Assembly (NCBI GenBank): GCA_011033025.1 | Contig: WFMF01000105.1 | Coordinates: 310,001-374,000 of the forward strand | From: Beroe forskalii | Taxonomy: Eukaryota > Ctenophora > Nuda > Beroida > Beroidae | Reading direction: 5' to 3' | DNA length: 64,000 nucleotides | Part shown: positions 1 through 13,500 of the stretch, piece by piece | Layout: the number at the start of each line of letters is the position of its first letter | Position numbering within the stretch: the stretch's first letter is position 1 | Position numbers and translations under genes: made by a program | The notes under the pieces: generated by a model | The model's database searches: none | Told to the model about the DNA's origin: nothing | The model's input: the letters and a program-made list of their open reading frames with translations, nothing else

Positions 1-380
1 CAAGATAAAGGATGTTAATCAGAGCCACTTCGTAAACTCCTACTGTCTACAGGTGAATACAGAGGCCATGATTGGGGGCTTGTCTATCGTTGATAGATCC
101 TTCCGAGCATCAGCGGGTCTGGTATTATATCACCAGACAAATTGGGGCCCGCCCTTTGGGCATATTCTTTAGGGGTCTCGCCGATCAGACCCCTGTTTAG
201 CATTGGCAGGATGCTGGGGCAATAGAAAAACAATCTTTCTCCGAAACTTCAAATTGTAGTTGAATGATGGCTTAATTTGCATCGCACAGAAACAAACTAG
301 CATAAAGTAAACTATTTAGCTCAAGTTTTCGAGATAAACAAATCATTGTTTCCTGCTGATCACCAATTTATGCTCCCCAG

Positions 381-1503
381 ACCTTGATCCAAGAGAAGCT
401 ATCGGCGTACAACACCCAAATGACGATACTCCTCGACTTTGTTCTGAAGCAAGGAAAGGAGAAGGGAAAGGAGGTGATATTCGAGAAGCTGATCAACGAA
501 ACCCTGGTTAACTTCTTCCCCACCCTCACAATCAACTGGGTGTGGCTCTTCAACGAGGTGGGAATTGAACAGGAATTATTGGTTTTATTTAAATAGGAAT
601 TATATTTAAATAGAATTATTTAAATAGGAAGTAAACAGGATTAAAACAAAATATAGTCCAAAGAATCGCTAAATCTTCCATTTTATTGTTTGGAAAATAT
701 TCATTACTGCATCAAAATCTATCATAGATCATAGAAGATAAGGATAATAGAATCCTGAAATTCACCAACTACATTGCTAAGAAGGTTTAATAAATTACCC
801 TACATCCCCAGGTGGTGAAGGAACCTCGCCCCAAGAACCTGAGCAACAGCACGCTGACTCTGGAGAAAGCTCAGAGTCAGCTGATAAAGTGTGCTAAGAA
901 AGCGGCAAAGGAAGCGGAGTTAGAGGTCAGTTAGAGTTTTGAAAGACACTTTGATTTTGTGTTGCAGTGAACACTGAACTTGGATTTTGAAAACTGTCGT
1001 GGTCGTACCCTTTTTTGCAATTATTTCTCGCATCAACCCGTCTCCCCAATAGCTACTCTGCGTTCATTTTCTGACTTCTCATGTTCATTTCCAGGTGCAG
1101 AGATTCAATGTGGACTCCACCCCACTCTCATGATATGTCCATTTCCAGGTTCAGAGACTCAATGTGGACTCTACCCCACTCTCATGATATGTCCATTCTC
1201 AGGTTCAGAGACTCAATGTGGACTCCACCCCACCCTAATGATATGTCCATTCTCAGGTGCAGAGACTCAATGTGGACTCCACCCCACTCTCATGATTTGT
1301 CCATTCTCAGGTGCAGAGACTCAATGTAGACTCAACTCCACCCTCATGATTTGTCCATTCTCAGGTGCAGAGAGTCAATGTGGACTCCACCCCACCCTTA
1401 TGATATGTCCATTTCCAGGTGCAGAGACTCAATGTGGACTCCACCCCACCCTCTGCATCTCACAACTGGGCTGATGTAGCTGCTACCAAAATATCCAGCT
1501 CAG
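381..1503 (+). other. First visible exons: charged helical N-terminal part
   Basis: Exons 381-557 and 812-925 join in phase 0 and read a basic, helical segment (QEKLSAYNTQM, LKQGKEKGKEVIFEKLINE, then KAAKEAELE). Exon 1419-1503 follows in phase 0 and leaves in phase 1. The piece NFFPTLTINWVWLFNEV in exon 381-557 is a tryptophan-rich hydrophobic patch. No domain recognised. The 1419 exon uses the last of seven tandem copies of its acceptor. Confidence 0.6.
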
Positions 1504-4500
1504 GTATGTGAATCAGGAAATTGTGTCAATCTTTTAGCGATACTTCACTTTAAAACATATCACAACTGAAAGATTAAATGATAACAAAAGGGTACTGCTA
1601 TCACACGGGCTATTGCGCAAACTCCGCCATATTATTTGTATTCACAATACTGAAATTCAACTCTATGATCCACCAGGTGAAGTGAATCCAGATCCTGTTC
1701 AAACTGAAGCAATCCCCCTATCCGCTGACTTGTTTCCCATCATCCAAGGGAAGGATGGGGGTAATCTGAAGTACATCCAAAGTAAAACTGGTAGCAAAGT
1801 CTCCCTGGGAAAGATGAGAAATGGCGAGAGTGGCTTCTTGGTTCAAGGTAAACCATAGTTGGTTAGGATGAGAAAAGTCCCTCTGGAGATTGGACCCATA
1901 TCCTCATATCAACAAAAATGTGTCTTGATGTTAGTGCACATCTCTGATGGCACTCATTAAGTACCATAAATGGCAAGGAGTCGGTATTACAAACTTTTTG
2001 TAGTTTAATGGATTTTCGCCTTAATTATTTGTCCCCTGCTCAATGCCCACCAAACGTCACACTCCAACCCTTCTCAGGAACTAAGAAACAGAATGACGAT
2101 GCTATCACGGAAGTTCTGAACCTTGTGAGCGAACACACGTTTTCCACCACCCAATCACCTTACACTGCTGCTTCTGGGACGTCACCTGGTTCTGAAAGGT
2201 CACCTGCTGCATATGGAATGCTGACACCTGCAACTGTAGTGCCAACACCTGCTGCAAGTGCAACGGATGCTCGGGATGCCATGAGAGTGATCACCTACAG
2301 CAGTGATATCTTGGAGAAATTCGTTACAAGCAAGGTAGGTACTCAGTACTGGTAGGTGACATCATCAAAGAGTATACAATTTAAGCATTCCGCACGCGTG
2401 CGCCAAATGTGTATCAAATTGTTACCGCGCGTTCCGCGTAATAACCAGTTGTCGCCATCAGTTCGTTAACACCAGTCCGTAATAACTTGCAATTAGTATT
2501 GACATTAGTTCGTTGACACCAGTCAGTCATGAAATGATATCAGTTCGTTGACACGGGTCAGTCATGAAGTGACATCAGTTCGTTGACACCGGTTAGTCAT
2601 GAAGTGACATCATGAGCCACTTATTCATCGACATCATTTTATTGACACCAGTCTGTTCCGAATTGACACCAGTATTAACAGGAATTAACAGGAATTAAAC
2701 AGGAATTAAACATAACTAGTCCAGAGAAGCACTAACACTTCTGTTTGGACGAAATATACATGAATGAATTCGAATATGTTACCTATTTAGCTATTATTTA
2801 CCATCAGATTCTTGACTAAGTTGACTTTGTGTTCTAATTTTAAATTGTCCTCAGGAGAGTATTCGTGAGTTGGGAAAGTTCTCGGAACGGTACCCCACAG
2901 TGTCAGTCAACGTGGAGCCTCACAAGCAGAGGGTTGTTGTCAAAGGTAAGAGTTGCTGTCAAAGGTAAGAGTTGGTGTCAATGGTAGGAGTTGGTGTCAA
3001 TGGTAGACGACTCCTGCTTGGAGTTTTTGTCGATGCAGTACGGTTTATTTTACATCCACCGTATCATCTCGCATATCACTACAAAACCCGCTACAGGTAG
3101 AACTTCCTAACCCCCCTCGTGCAGGTAAAATTCCGGAGAGTGTTAAGTTCGTCGTGGAATACCTGCGGGAGACGCTCGGAGACTTCGCCGCGGAGCTCCT
3201 GACCCGCAAGAAGTCGCCCTCCACCACCCCTGCCTCCACTCCCCAGAACCACGATACGCCCGTTACCAGGCCCATATCAGCGGGTTGTAAGGTGAACGGG
3301 TTCATTCATGACAACCAGAAGCTACTGCTGGAGATTGCGTTGCGTGAGTGGTTTTTCAGTTTGGATTAAGTCCCAGAAATGTATCTGTGAATGAACTGTT
3401 TTGAATGTTGTTCAAGTTACAATATTTGTTGTTTTTGAAAGGAAACATCCCATCAATTACACGAACTTAATCCATAATCCCTTTACCCAGGCATGGAATT
3501 TCACGAATTGTAATCCCCCATTTCCCAGGTAACCACGTGACGCTGCGTTTCCCGGCCCCTCACCGGCCCACGGACATGTTAACATTGTCCGGTAAACTGC
3601 AGAACGTGGAACAAACTGACCGGGCCATCCTAGCAGAGATTGAGGTAGGAAACTCCAGGATGTGTTTCAATGAAGACTTTTTTGTTACGGCATATGTTGC
3701 TATTTACGAAAACCGTTGTTGTTTGTTACGTGTCCAACTTTTTGTTTCATTTTTTATCTTGTTTGCGATCTTTCTGCTTTATAAAGCTTTAACTATTCAA
3801 CGCGACACTTGACATCGATGAGCTAAGTTTCCAATAATGACAATGTCTCAGACCAAGAAAATCTGGCATCAAACCCGTTTGGGGCATAATTGATTTCCTT
3901 TAATCATCCCTGAGGGGCCAATGAATGGCACTTGTATTGAACTTGTATTGTACTTGTATTGACTAATTGAAGTTTTATTGAAGTTGTTTAGGAACACGGT
4001 ACTCCTCTGTTTCAGGTGATTAAGAACGGAGTGACCCCTTCACACCCCTCTACAGAACCTTCAAATCCAGCGGGAAAAGCTCCTTCTAAACCTGCAGAAA
4101 ACCCGTCTGCTAAACCCCTTGGGAACCCATCTGCCAAACCCCTTGAACCCCCTAAAAGCGCCGTATCGAAAGCGGTACCAACAGCTGTCACATCTGCCAA
4201 GGTACCTGATTCAGCCTCCAAAGAGAGTTCTGTGAACGTTGCTAAGTTAGCAACAGCTAAACCAGGGAAAACAAAGACTGAAAGTAACGTGCCTGAGAAG
4301 ATGGAAGTTGATGATGAAAAGCCAGTGAAGCAAGTAGGTTCTTAGTTCATTGGTTAAGGTATATGCTCCTCTTCGAAATTAAGTTTTCAGCCTTTCAAAG
4401 CCGTAATTTAGGACAATCTTGCCTTATCAATGTCAATTTTTATTGATATTTCGAGCTCTTTAATCCGTCGCGAGCTCACAAGTCATACACCACCTCCCCT

Positions 4501-7500
4501 TGACACCACCTCCCAATGACAACACCTCGCCTTGACACCACCTCCCCTTGACACCACCTCCCCTTGACACCACCTCCCCTTGACACCACCTCCCTTGACA
4601 CCACCTCCCCTTGACACCACCTTCCCTTGACACCACCTCCCCTTGACACCACCTCCCCTTGACACCACCTCCCCTTGACACCACCTCCCCTTGACACCAC
4701 CTCCCCTTGACACCACCTCCCCTTGACACCACCTCACCTTGACACCACCTCCCTTGACACCACCTCCCCTTGACACCACCTCCCTTGAAACCAACTCCCC
4801 TTGACAGTTGACACCACCTCTCCTTGACACCACCTCCCCTTGACATCACTCATGATCACTCATAAGCACACTCTCACCTTCCATTTTCAGCGGAAGGCGA
4901 TAATCACATGATTTTCGAAAGCTTCTGATTTTAAACTTTCTCGTATCATTTAAACGCCTAAACCTGCTTCCTAAATCTTTATTAGCAACTTTGAATTCTC
5001 CAAGTAACCTGCTACGAAGACATGAACTTGGACAAGCCCCTGTACTCTGGTGCTTACTTCCAAGGGGGTCGCGAGAAACCGTCTGAAGTTCACCGAGTCC
5101 TTATTCCACTGCTACTCTCGGGTTAGTGAGTTGGTGTGGTTTCTCAACCTTTTCAACTTTACAAGCGCGGCGATTGGATATTTTAGTGGCGCGTGGCAGT
5201 GTGCAAATGTGCTTTTTTGTATCACCTGACCAAAAGAAAGCTTTGGCAAAGAAAGTTTTTGGTATCGTGACCAAGCCGGCACAACTCAAATGCGTCAAGT
5301 ATAGATATTGTGATGTAGGTCGCTGTTGGTGAATTGAAACACTTCAACTTCAGGACGGAAGGTTTCCATTGGAGCTGAGCTGGGTCCCGATGTGTGCAGT
5401 GCCATCCTAATAGCGACCATGAAGTTTGTGAACTGCAAGCGTTCTCAAACGCAAGGATTTATCTTGGTGGGGGATAAGTTGTTGATAAATCCAATCCTTA
5501 CCTTGCTGAGTGCTCTTGCAACAATGCTACCGGTGAGAATTAATTGTAACTTTTTTATTGAAAAATATGTGATATTCAAGCCCTTCATCAAACGGAAAAA
5601 TGAAACTTTATCAATCATTCCCAATCATTGCTAATTGTCTAATCAATTATTAATGGTTGAACAAGTTTGAAATTATCGTTGACCCCTTGTTATTTCAGTT
5701 TTTTGGCTTTTCTAAAGCCGTGATTTAATCGTTAAGATGTAAAACTATAGCCCTTAATTAGTTCTGATCAGAACTAATTCAATTCTTACTATAGGGGGGG
5801 GGGTGTCACTGTCCCAATTGTCCCAAACTCAAGAAAAAATGGATTGGGACAGGGACAATTGGGACAAATGGGAGAATTGGGACAAATGAGACAGAGAAAT
5901 GGAACAAATGGAACTCAAAAAAGTGAATTTGGACTGGGACAATTGGGACATTTGGGACAAATGGGACAGAGAAAATGGAACAAATGGGACTCAAAAAAGT
6001 GAATGCGGACTGGGACAAATGGGGCTCAAATGATGGTTTTTTAGCAGTAGTTTACTGTTTTTTGTCTCAAACCCTGTTACATAGCAGCACTTGCTGCGTT
6101 GCAACTGCCACTGTCTTTATCCTGTCATACTTTTTGGGATAGGGAAGTGGGAAAACTTGACCACTGCAAACAAACACAACCTTAATATGTACTTTCTACC
6201 AAAGATGTGAATATCACTTTCATTTAAATGATAAAAACTTGGATCAATGTAAAAAAATGATAAATGACCGATTTTTTCAATTTTTGTTTGTCCCAAAATG
6301 TCCCCAGTTAGTCCCCTTCCAATTGTCCCAAAAACCAGTCCCAAACTCAAAAAAAAGTAAATTGGGACAGGGACAATTGGGACAATTGGGACACTGAAAC
6401 TCCCCCCACTATAACCTTTTCCTACCCCAGTTGCGTTCACAAGGACTGTACGACAGCACCCTAGTCCCTAAAGAAATCCCTCACGTGGTGTGCTGTACTC
6501 CCTCCACCTTGTCCGATATTCTCAAAGATAAGGTTAGCGTTCTATAGACATTGTTTTTTCCTTTTTTTAATTAAAAAACGGAAGTAAAGTCGGGAAGGTT
6601 CCAAAAGCGCGGCATATAATTTCTGTGAGAGGTATGATCGTGAACTCCTCTTGGAAGTTGTAACCACTTGGATTCATTTCGGGTTCAGTTCGGTTAGATG
6701 TTTCTATATCTAACCCTTTGTAATCCCTTTGTAACCCAATGGTAACCTCTTTGTAACCCCTTTGTTACTCCTTTGTAACTAAGATTTAAGATAGTGACCC
6801 TGACTTCACTACCCCACAGGAGAGCACCGTTAAGACCTTCTTCCTAACGCCTGCTGAGAGCGCTAAGATCTTCATCTTCACGGACCTAGCTGAGACAGTG
6901 CGAAACTTTGGGTATCAGATACTCCATGCTAACCACTTCCAGAAGCTAATCAACCCTAAATCTACGAGAGTAAGTGACACTTCCAGAAGCTTATCAACCC
7001 TAAATCTACAAGAGTAAGTGTCTATTTCAATCTACGAGAGTAGGTGAGATTTGTATTTCAATCTACCAGAGTAAGTGTGATTGTGCATTTAATCTATAAG
7101 AATAAGTGAGATTGTGTATTTCAATCCACAAGAGTTAGTGAGATTGTGTATTCCTTCTACAAGGAAAGTGAGGTTAGGTAAGTAAGATTGTGTATTTCAA
7201 TATACAAACCACAGCACAGAGGTGCTGCGATTTGATCCCTTCATATTCCTGTATATTGTATTGTATTGTATTGTATTGTAGGTCCCCCAAACTCGGAAGT
7301 TAGGGGGACAGTACCCTTAAGGGCACTGCCAGCACTGTATATTACTGTGCATCATCTTCATTAGAAGTGGTATACTTAATTTACTGCGTAATTATATTTT
7401 ATTATTCATTATCTATGAATTTAATGTCTTATCAGCTCAAGGATACTTTTATCTCTAAACGCCGCGCACGAGAAATAGGCGGTTCAACGTCATCAACTCA

Positions 7501-10500
7501 CTTCATCATGATATGATAATGACGTCATCCTACCCGCCTATTTCTCGCGCGTGGCTTTTAATCTCCTTGCTGCCTCTACGTTCAATCTGTTCAATGACAA
7601 CCAAATCAAGACGATCTTTTTTTGAACATTTCTCAGGAGTATCTCGATATAGATTGAAATTAACTCTCTATTATGATTTCTAAGTCTAACAATCATGAAT
7701 TAAATTGTCAGAATTATTAATGATAATAATGAATTAATGAATTAATGATGACTAGAATATGATTTAATCAATCTTGCTGCAGATGATGAATTAAGATTTA
7801 TCATAATCAAATGATGACTAAAATATGCACGTTCAATAGTGAAATGTTTCCTATCTCACAAGATGTGACATGATTTGACTGCCATATTCCATCAAAATGT
7901 TTCGTCGTAAGACAATCGAACACGGTGCCTCAGTAATATTCAGTCATTCTATTATCTGACATGTCGATTTGGTCGGTGTATTCTGTCTCATAGAACGATT
8001 GCAATCCATTTTGTTATTTATTATCGCAAGTCTACTGTTATTGAACAACAGTCACCTTGTCAAGTGTCGACTCATGAATACTCTCCCTGTTGCTACTTCG
8101 TTCGATAAGGCCACCAAATATTATTTACAGTCAATATTTTGCTCTTTAATCTTTTACTCTTTGTGTCGACACTTGAATTATACTCTCTCGGAGAGTATTG
8201 AAATGTAACTCTCGTGCTAGTTCTGTTTCCCCATGTAACACTCTTCATTCAGTCTAACTCTCGTCTAGTTCTGTGTCCCCACCACTCCCTATTCAGGCAT
8301 ATCTCTCGTGTTAGTTCTGCCACCTAACTCTTCAGTGTTGCATAAGATGTTATACATGTTATTATGTGTGCTGCATCTGTTCATTCTGTGACCATTTGGT
8401 GCACACCTTACACTTAATACATCGCTCATAATGTAAATAGGCGGTCGCGATGACGTCATTAACAGTGTGCACGCTGCCAAATATTGTTGCAAATATAACC
8501 GCCTATTTTCCGTGACCAGGGTGTATATCGAGCCGCTCTAATGCTTCATAAGTTCATATTCTTTTGTGTCATCTTCTGTTGGATTGCTCCAATGATTTTA
8601 GATTGAGAGTGTTCCGTCATCTTCGCTGTTTTAGCGTTAAAATTTCAAATTGATGACATCATATTTCCCGTATTTAATCTTTCAAATGCTAAATTTATGA
8701 CATTAAATCTCCTCCTTTTCGTACGAGCAATACTTTCTAGTAAACAATCTTCCCTCTAACCCGTGTCTCTTTCTAGCTGGTATTCCAAAGTGGTGAAGCA
8801 CTCTCTACCAAGATAGTGAATCTCTTGGACAAGATCAGTGAGTCTCCGCTACAAAGTGTAACGTTCTCTCCTGAAGAAGTTGAGGGAGAAAAGAAGCTTA
8901 CTGTTGATAAGAAGGTAAGTGGGGGGGCCGGGGACTTTCATGAAACTGCCTTCACACCCCAACCAACTCTCAGTTTTTTTCACTGGTACTATGAAAACTG
9001 TATTGAATATTTTAGACGTATGTTGATCGTTTGAATATTTGAGATGTTGACTCGACAGATTATAAATTCCCTTAATCGTTTATATATTACAGTTTATAAA
9101 TCACCATATTTTCACCATTTTCACCAATTTCTCACTTTCCCATATTCAATTTCACTTTAAAAACACTGCCATTTCATATCAAAACAAAACACTCCTCAGT
9201 TCTTTTTCCTTCAATTCTATACCACGAAAATTTACCATAGCATTGATATAAAGATTCTTGTTGAGCTGACGAAGATAATCACATGATTTTCGAAACCTCT
9301 GATGAAACAATCTTCTCGTATCAGTAAATCTACCCCCGGCCTTCAAGTTGCTGAAGGAGGGCCGGGGTCGTCACACGACATTTACTTGCCAGTGTCCAAC
9401 AGTAGTCATGCATGAGAGTTAGTCTGAATAACTATACTACGACCATGGAAATAGAAAATAGAAATAGAAATATCAAATACAGTCTTATTACAAAACATAC
9501 TTAACCGTATATTCCATGTAATGTCAGACTGCGGAAAGAGGCTCTTGACGAAACTCTTAACGAAACTAGAAAGCCAAAACCATGGTACATCCACCTTGTA
9601 TGTTAAGACGTAGGACTGTGCATTTGAAAACCTTCCATAGTGTACACTGATCTACACACTGAAACATGGAATCCTTGCACCTCACAGCTTGGCAATAGTT
9701 TATTTCCCTCGCTTTGCCGATTTTATTCGTATTTATTAAGAATTTATTATAGTATAATAGTCTCACGCACATTTAACATAGCTCCTCTGCGAATTACATC
9801 CCTTGATATCTAGCGTCTCTCACATACACTTTATAAGGATGCTAAATGAAAAACCCATCTATTTTTTTTTACCTATTTGATAAATCCGACACCGCATCAA
9901 TGTTATATCTTCTCTACATCAACATCATATAAAATAGATCTTTGCTAATTCACATGCCAATATATCATGCGTCTTCTTTGTATCCTCATGTAATTTATAG
10001 CCCCAAGATGAATATTATTCACAGTCATCCCAAACCACAGTTACATATAACCTACGTGTTACAAATATGCGAAACACGTTCGACTATTATATTACTTTGG
10101 CCATTCATAACATATCTAAATTTATCACGGCTCCACTCTTCGAGTGTCGCGTGATAAATTAGATATAAATATTTGCAGCAAGCTACTCAATATTTATATC
10201 CTATTACATACTCATTTCATTCGTATGTAATAGAGATATGTTAATTCCTGGTCTTTCGCTAAAGTACATATAATAGTCTCACGCACATTTAACATAGCTC
10301 CTCTGCGAATTACATCCCTTGATATCTAGTGTCTCTCACATACACTTTATAAGGATGCTAAATGAAAAACCCATCTATTACATGAGCTCTATTTGATAAA
10401 TCCGACACCGCATCAATGTTATATCTTCTCTACATCAACATTATATAAAATAGATCTTTGCTAATTCACATGCCAAGTTATCATGCGTCTTCTTTGTATC

Positions 10501-13500
10501 CTCATGTAATTTATAGCCCCAAGATGAATATTATTCACAGTCATCCCCAAACCACAGCTACATATAACCTACATGTTACAAATATGCGAAACACGTTCGA
10601 CTATTATACTTTAGCGAAAGCCATTCATAACATATCTAAATTTATCACGGCTCCACTCTTCGAGTGTCGCGTGATAAATTAGATATAAATATTTCGTAGC
10701 AAGCTACTCAATATTTATATCCTATTACATACTCATTTCATTCGTATGTAATAGAGATATGTTAATTCCTGGTCTTTCGCTAAAGTACATTTAAACTTCA
10801 TTCTCTTGATTTTCTTGTTTCCATTGGAAAAATTATTTTATTGTGTGCTTTGGTTAATGTCGTTTGTTTCTTTTAGATTTTCTCTTTGTCCCCTTGATAA
10901 ACAATAATTGGAAGCAGGAAGCTAATCAACCAACATGCATCTGAAAGGGAGCGTGATTGATAGCTTGATACATATTTGGTTACCTTTGTTCGCTTGACAT
11001 CTTGCACAATAGTGTACGTTATTTTCGGGCACGTCAGTGGCCACGAACCGTTTGGCAGTACCACGTGACCGTGTCACGTGACTTGGCCCTGGCTATGTAG
11101 CAATGTGTGTATTTCTGAACTGTCATCGCCTCTTGATATTCGTACAGGGTTCCGTACAAGTTCCGCCCTACATATTCTTGTATCAGTGCTGCAATGTATA
11201 CGCCTCTTGAATATTGAGTCTTGATATTCCCGTCAACTTTTAGTTTTAAGTGATGGTTTTACACCCTTTATTCTGATATCGCCTTGTTATATTCTATTTC
11301 TTGTTGAATGATATCGGCAGCGTTAAGCGTATAAGCTAACCCTTAGGACTCCGAAATCACCATGACATCAACCAATCAGAGCGCGAGTTTACTGTCTACT
11401 CGCACGCTGATTGGTCAATTTCAAAAGTTTAGCTAATATAGACCGTCCATAAGAGTGTTGCACCGCTGTGGTGTAAAAGTTGGTTTTCATACACAGTACA
11501 CACAGTAATAGCGTTCCTGAATCTGGTAACTCTAATTTGACAGTGAACTGGAAATTCTTTTGACTCTTGCCGTTATACGTTGGCAATTTGTAATGGTTTG
11601 CAGATGGAAGGCGGTATGTTGCAATGAACCATCTCTCTTTACCGACCTCCCACGTTTAACCACTCCGGTTTAACCCCCCTCGTTGCCGAACCCTCCCCCC
11701 CCGTTTAACCTCCTCGTTGCCGAACCCCCTTCCGGTTTAACCCCCCCTTGTTGCCACTCCCCCTGACAAGTAGGTAGAGCTAGTGATGTCATCGTCAAGG
11801 TCTAAAACAATCGCCTTTCCTCGAGTTTGCTTCTAATTAAATCATTAATTAATGGTTGACCGGTGTGCGGATTACATTACACTCTACAGCTACATTACAC
11901 GCTGCCCTACACGTTACCGTGAGGTGATTTGGCCGTTCCGTGTATTCTACACGATGTATTGATAACTAATCCGATGTATCATGTATTTTAATTGGTACAT
12001 TCCTGACTTTCCTCCGTACCTACCTACTCATATTTCTACATGCATATTGTCAAATATTTATTAGACCTTCATAATTTTGTGTTTGTTTGGCTGTCAGTCA
12101 TATAACATCCTTACAGAGATGTATGTATGAAGTTCTATTCAAATTTGATAGTTTGTGCCAATCCATTGGGTAATTGGTTTCAGTGATTGTTAACCGTGAT
12201 ATCTCCTGTCAAATAAGCTGATAAACAAATTGGCAAATCCTTTTATCTTAGCGTTATCGATGATTTTCTCACTTCTGACCATACTTTGCAGTTCGTGTTG
12301 TTGTTGCTAGCTTTTGTTTGCAGTTGCGAGTTAACGGTCAATACTCAGTTTCTCTCAATTTCACTGTTCAGCTGTTTACATTACGCGATTAGGGGACAAA
12401 ATCATGAACTTTAGGGCAAATTTCGTGAACTTTGGGGTAAATTCCGTAGAATAGGCTACCATTTCTACTTGCCATTTTGATAAGTTTCGTCATTTCTCAT
12501 CACGCCTATCTTCCTTCCACTAGGAAGATAATACGCCTCGACCCGAGACTCACCTAGCCATGGATTCCAGTCCACAAACCATGGATTCCAGTCCACAAAC
12601 CCTCGCTTTAGCCCGGTCCCAAAACGTCGATACTTTCCTCGGTATCACACGAGGAATTGTCTTGGGAGTAGCAAACGTCCTTTCTTTCTTGCTTCACTCT
12701 GTCTATCGCTTCGTTACCCAGGTTCATGTTATATTTCATTTAGGGGCCATCCATTTAACGTCCGCATTTCGGCCATTTCAAACCATTCCCATCCCCCATT
12801 CGTCCGCAAACGTCCGCAATCCGAAACCCTCCCTCCCCCGGATCTGTTCATCGTGTTTTATTTGAAGATGGGTTTTCATTTTTCTGTATGGAAATTTCAT
12901 GATTTTCTCGTGAAATAGTGTGCTGGTTCCGTCATTGAAAATTTCCGTGGTTTGGACGTCCCCATTTGGCAAATGTCACTTTCACACCAGTCACAACACA
13001 AAAAATTAATTTGCAACCATCTCCCCTCATTGCGGACGTCCTTTATGGATAACCACCATTCTGAACCATTCGTAAACCATTAACTCATCTTTTAAGCTTT
13101 TGTATGAATGAGAGAAGGTATTTCAAAATCTGCATGGAACTGATTCTCAATCACATTGATTCATGTGACCCTAATGTGCTGGTTCCTCCCATTGAAATGA
13201 AGTTTTTTGCTTTAATTTTTACCCCCTTTCATTAACTGATCATTAATGTCACTTTCACACCACACTAAAAACTTAATTTCCAACCACCTCCAGCTAATCG
13301 AAGACTAGAACTAAAATAGCAATTACCAAACTGAATTATTGACTAACCCAAATTTGACCCCATCTTACAATCCTCTAAACCCATTGAGTTTTTGAGTTCC
13401 CCTCCCTTGAGAAAGTACAAGCAAGAAAGGTGATCACGAAACTCCGCGGACGTTAACTCCTGCAAAACCAAGATACAAGACATGAGCACCAGGCAGACTT

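Larger units (their letters stand above)
7191..8776. other. Intron, with two short hairpin MITEs
   Basis: Intron between exons 6820-6969 and 8777-8914. Contains a TTGTA microrepeat at 7253-7280 and two hairpin elements of one family (listed separately). Otherwise AT-rich DNA without exons that I can see. Confidence 0.6.
5004..8914 (+). other. RecA1-like half of a DEAD-box fold with degenerate motifs
   Basis: Exons 5004-5121, 5354-5532, 6431-6532, 6820-6969 and 8777-8914 (consistent phases) read in order the landmarks of a DEAD-box N-terminal half. They are PSEVHRVLIPLLLSGRKV (Q-motif region), AELGPDVCSA where the Walker A A-TGSGKT box should be, VVCCTPSTLSDIL (motif Ib, TPGRL), IFIFTDLAETVRNFGYQI where the DEAD box and its MGF tail should be, and VFQSGEALSTKIVNLL near motif III (SAT). 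The Walker A lysine and the DEAD aspartate-glutamate pair are not conserved, so ATP hydrolysis is unlikely. Spacing and hydrophobic pattern fit well; identity is inference. Confidence 0.5.

Noticed and set aside
1085-1470. CRISPR-like array
   Set aside because: Direct contiguous 54-bp units without unique spacers, in a eukaryotic intron at a splice site.
980-1474. 164-codon + frame with repeated CGLHPTLMICPF text
   Set aside because: Arises from the 54-bp repeat of intron end plus exon start; it is out of phase with exon 1419-1503.
4460-4849. Three overlapping reverse-strand frames of repeated WCQGEVVSRGGGVKG text
   Set aside because: Pure product of the 17-18-bp minisatellite; no start context or non-repeat sequence.
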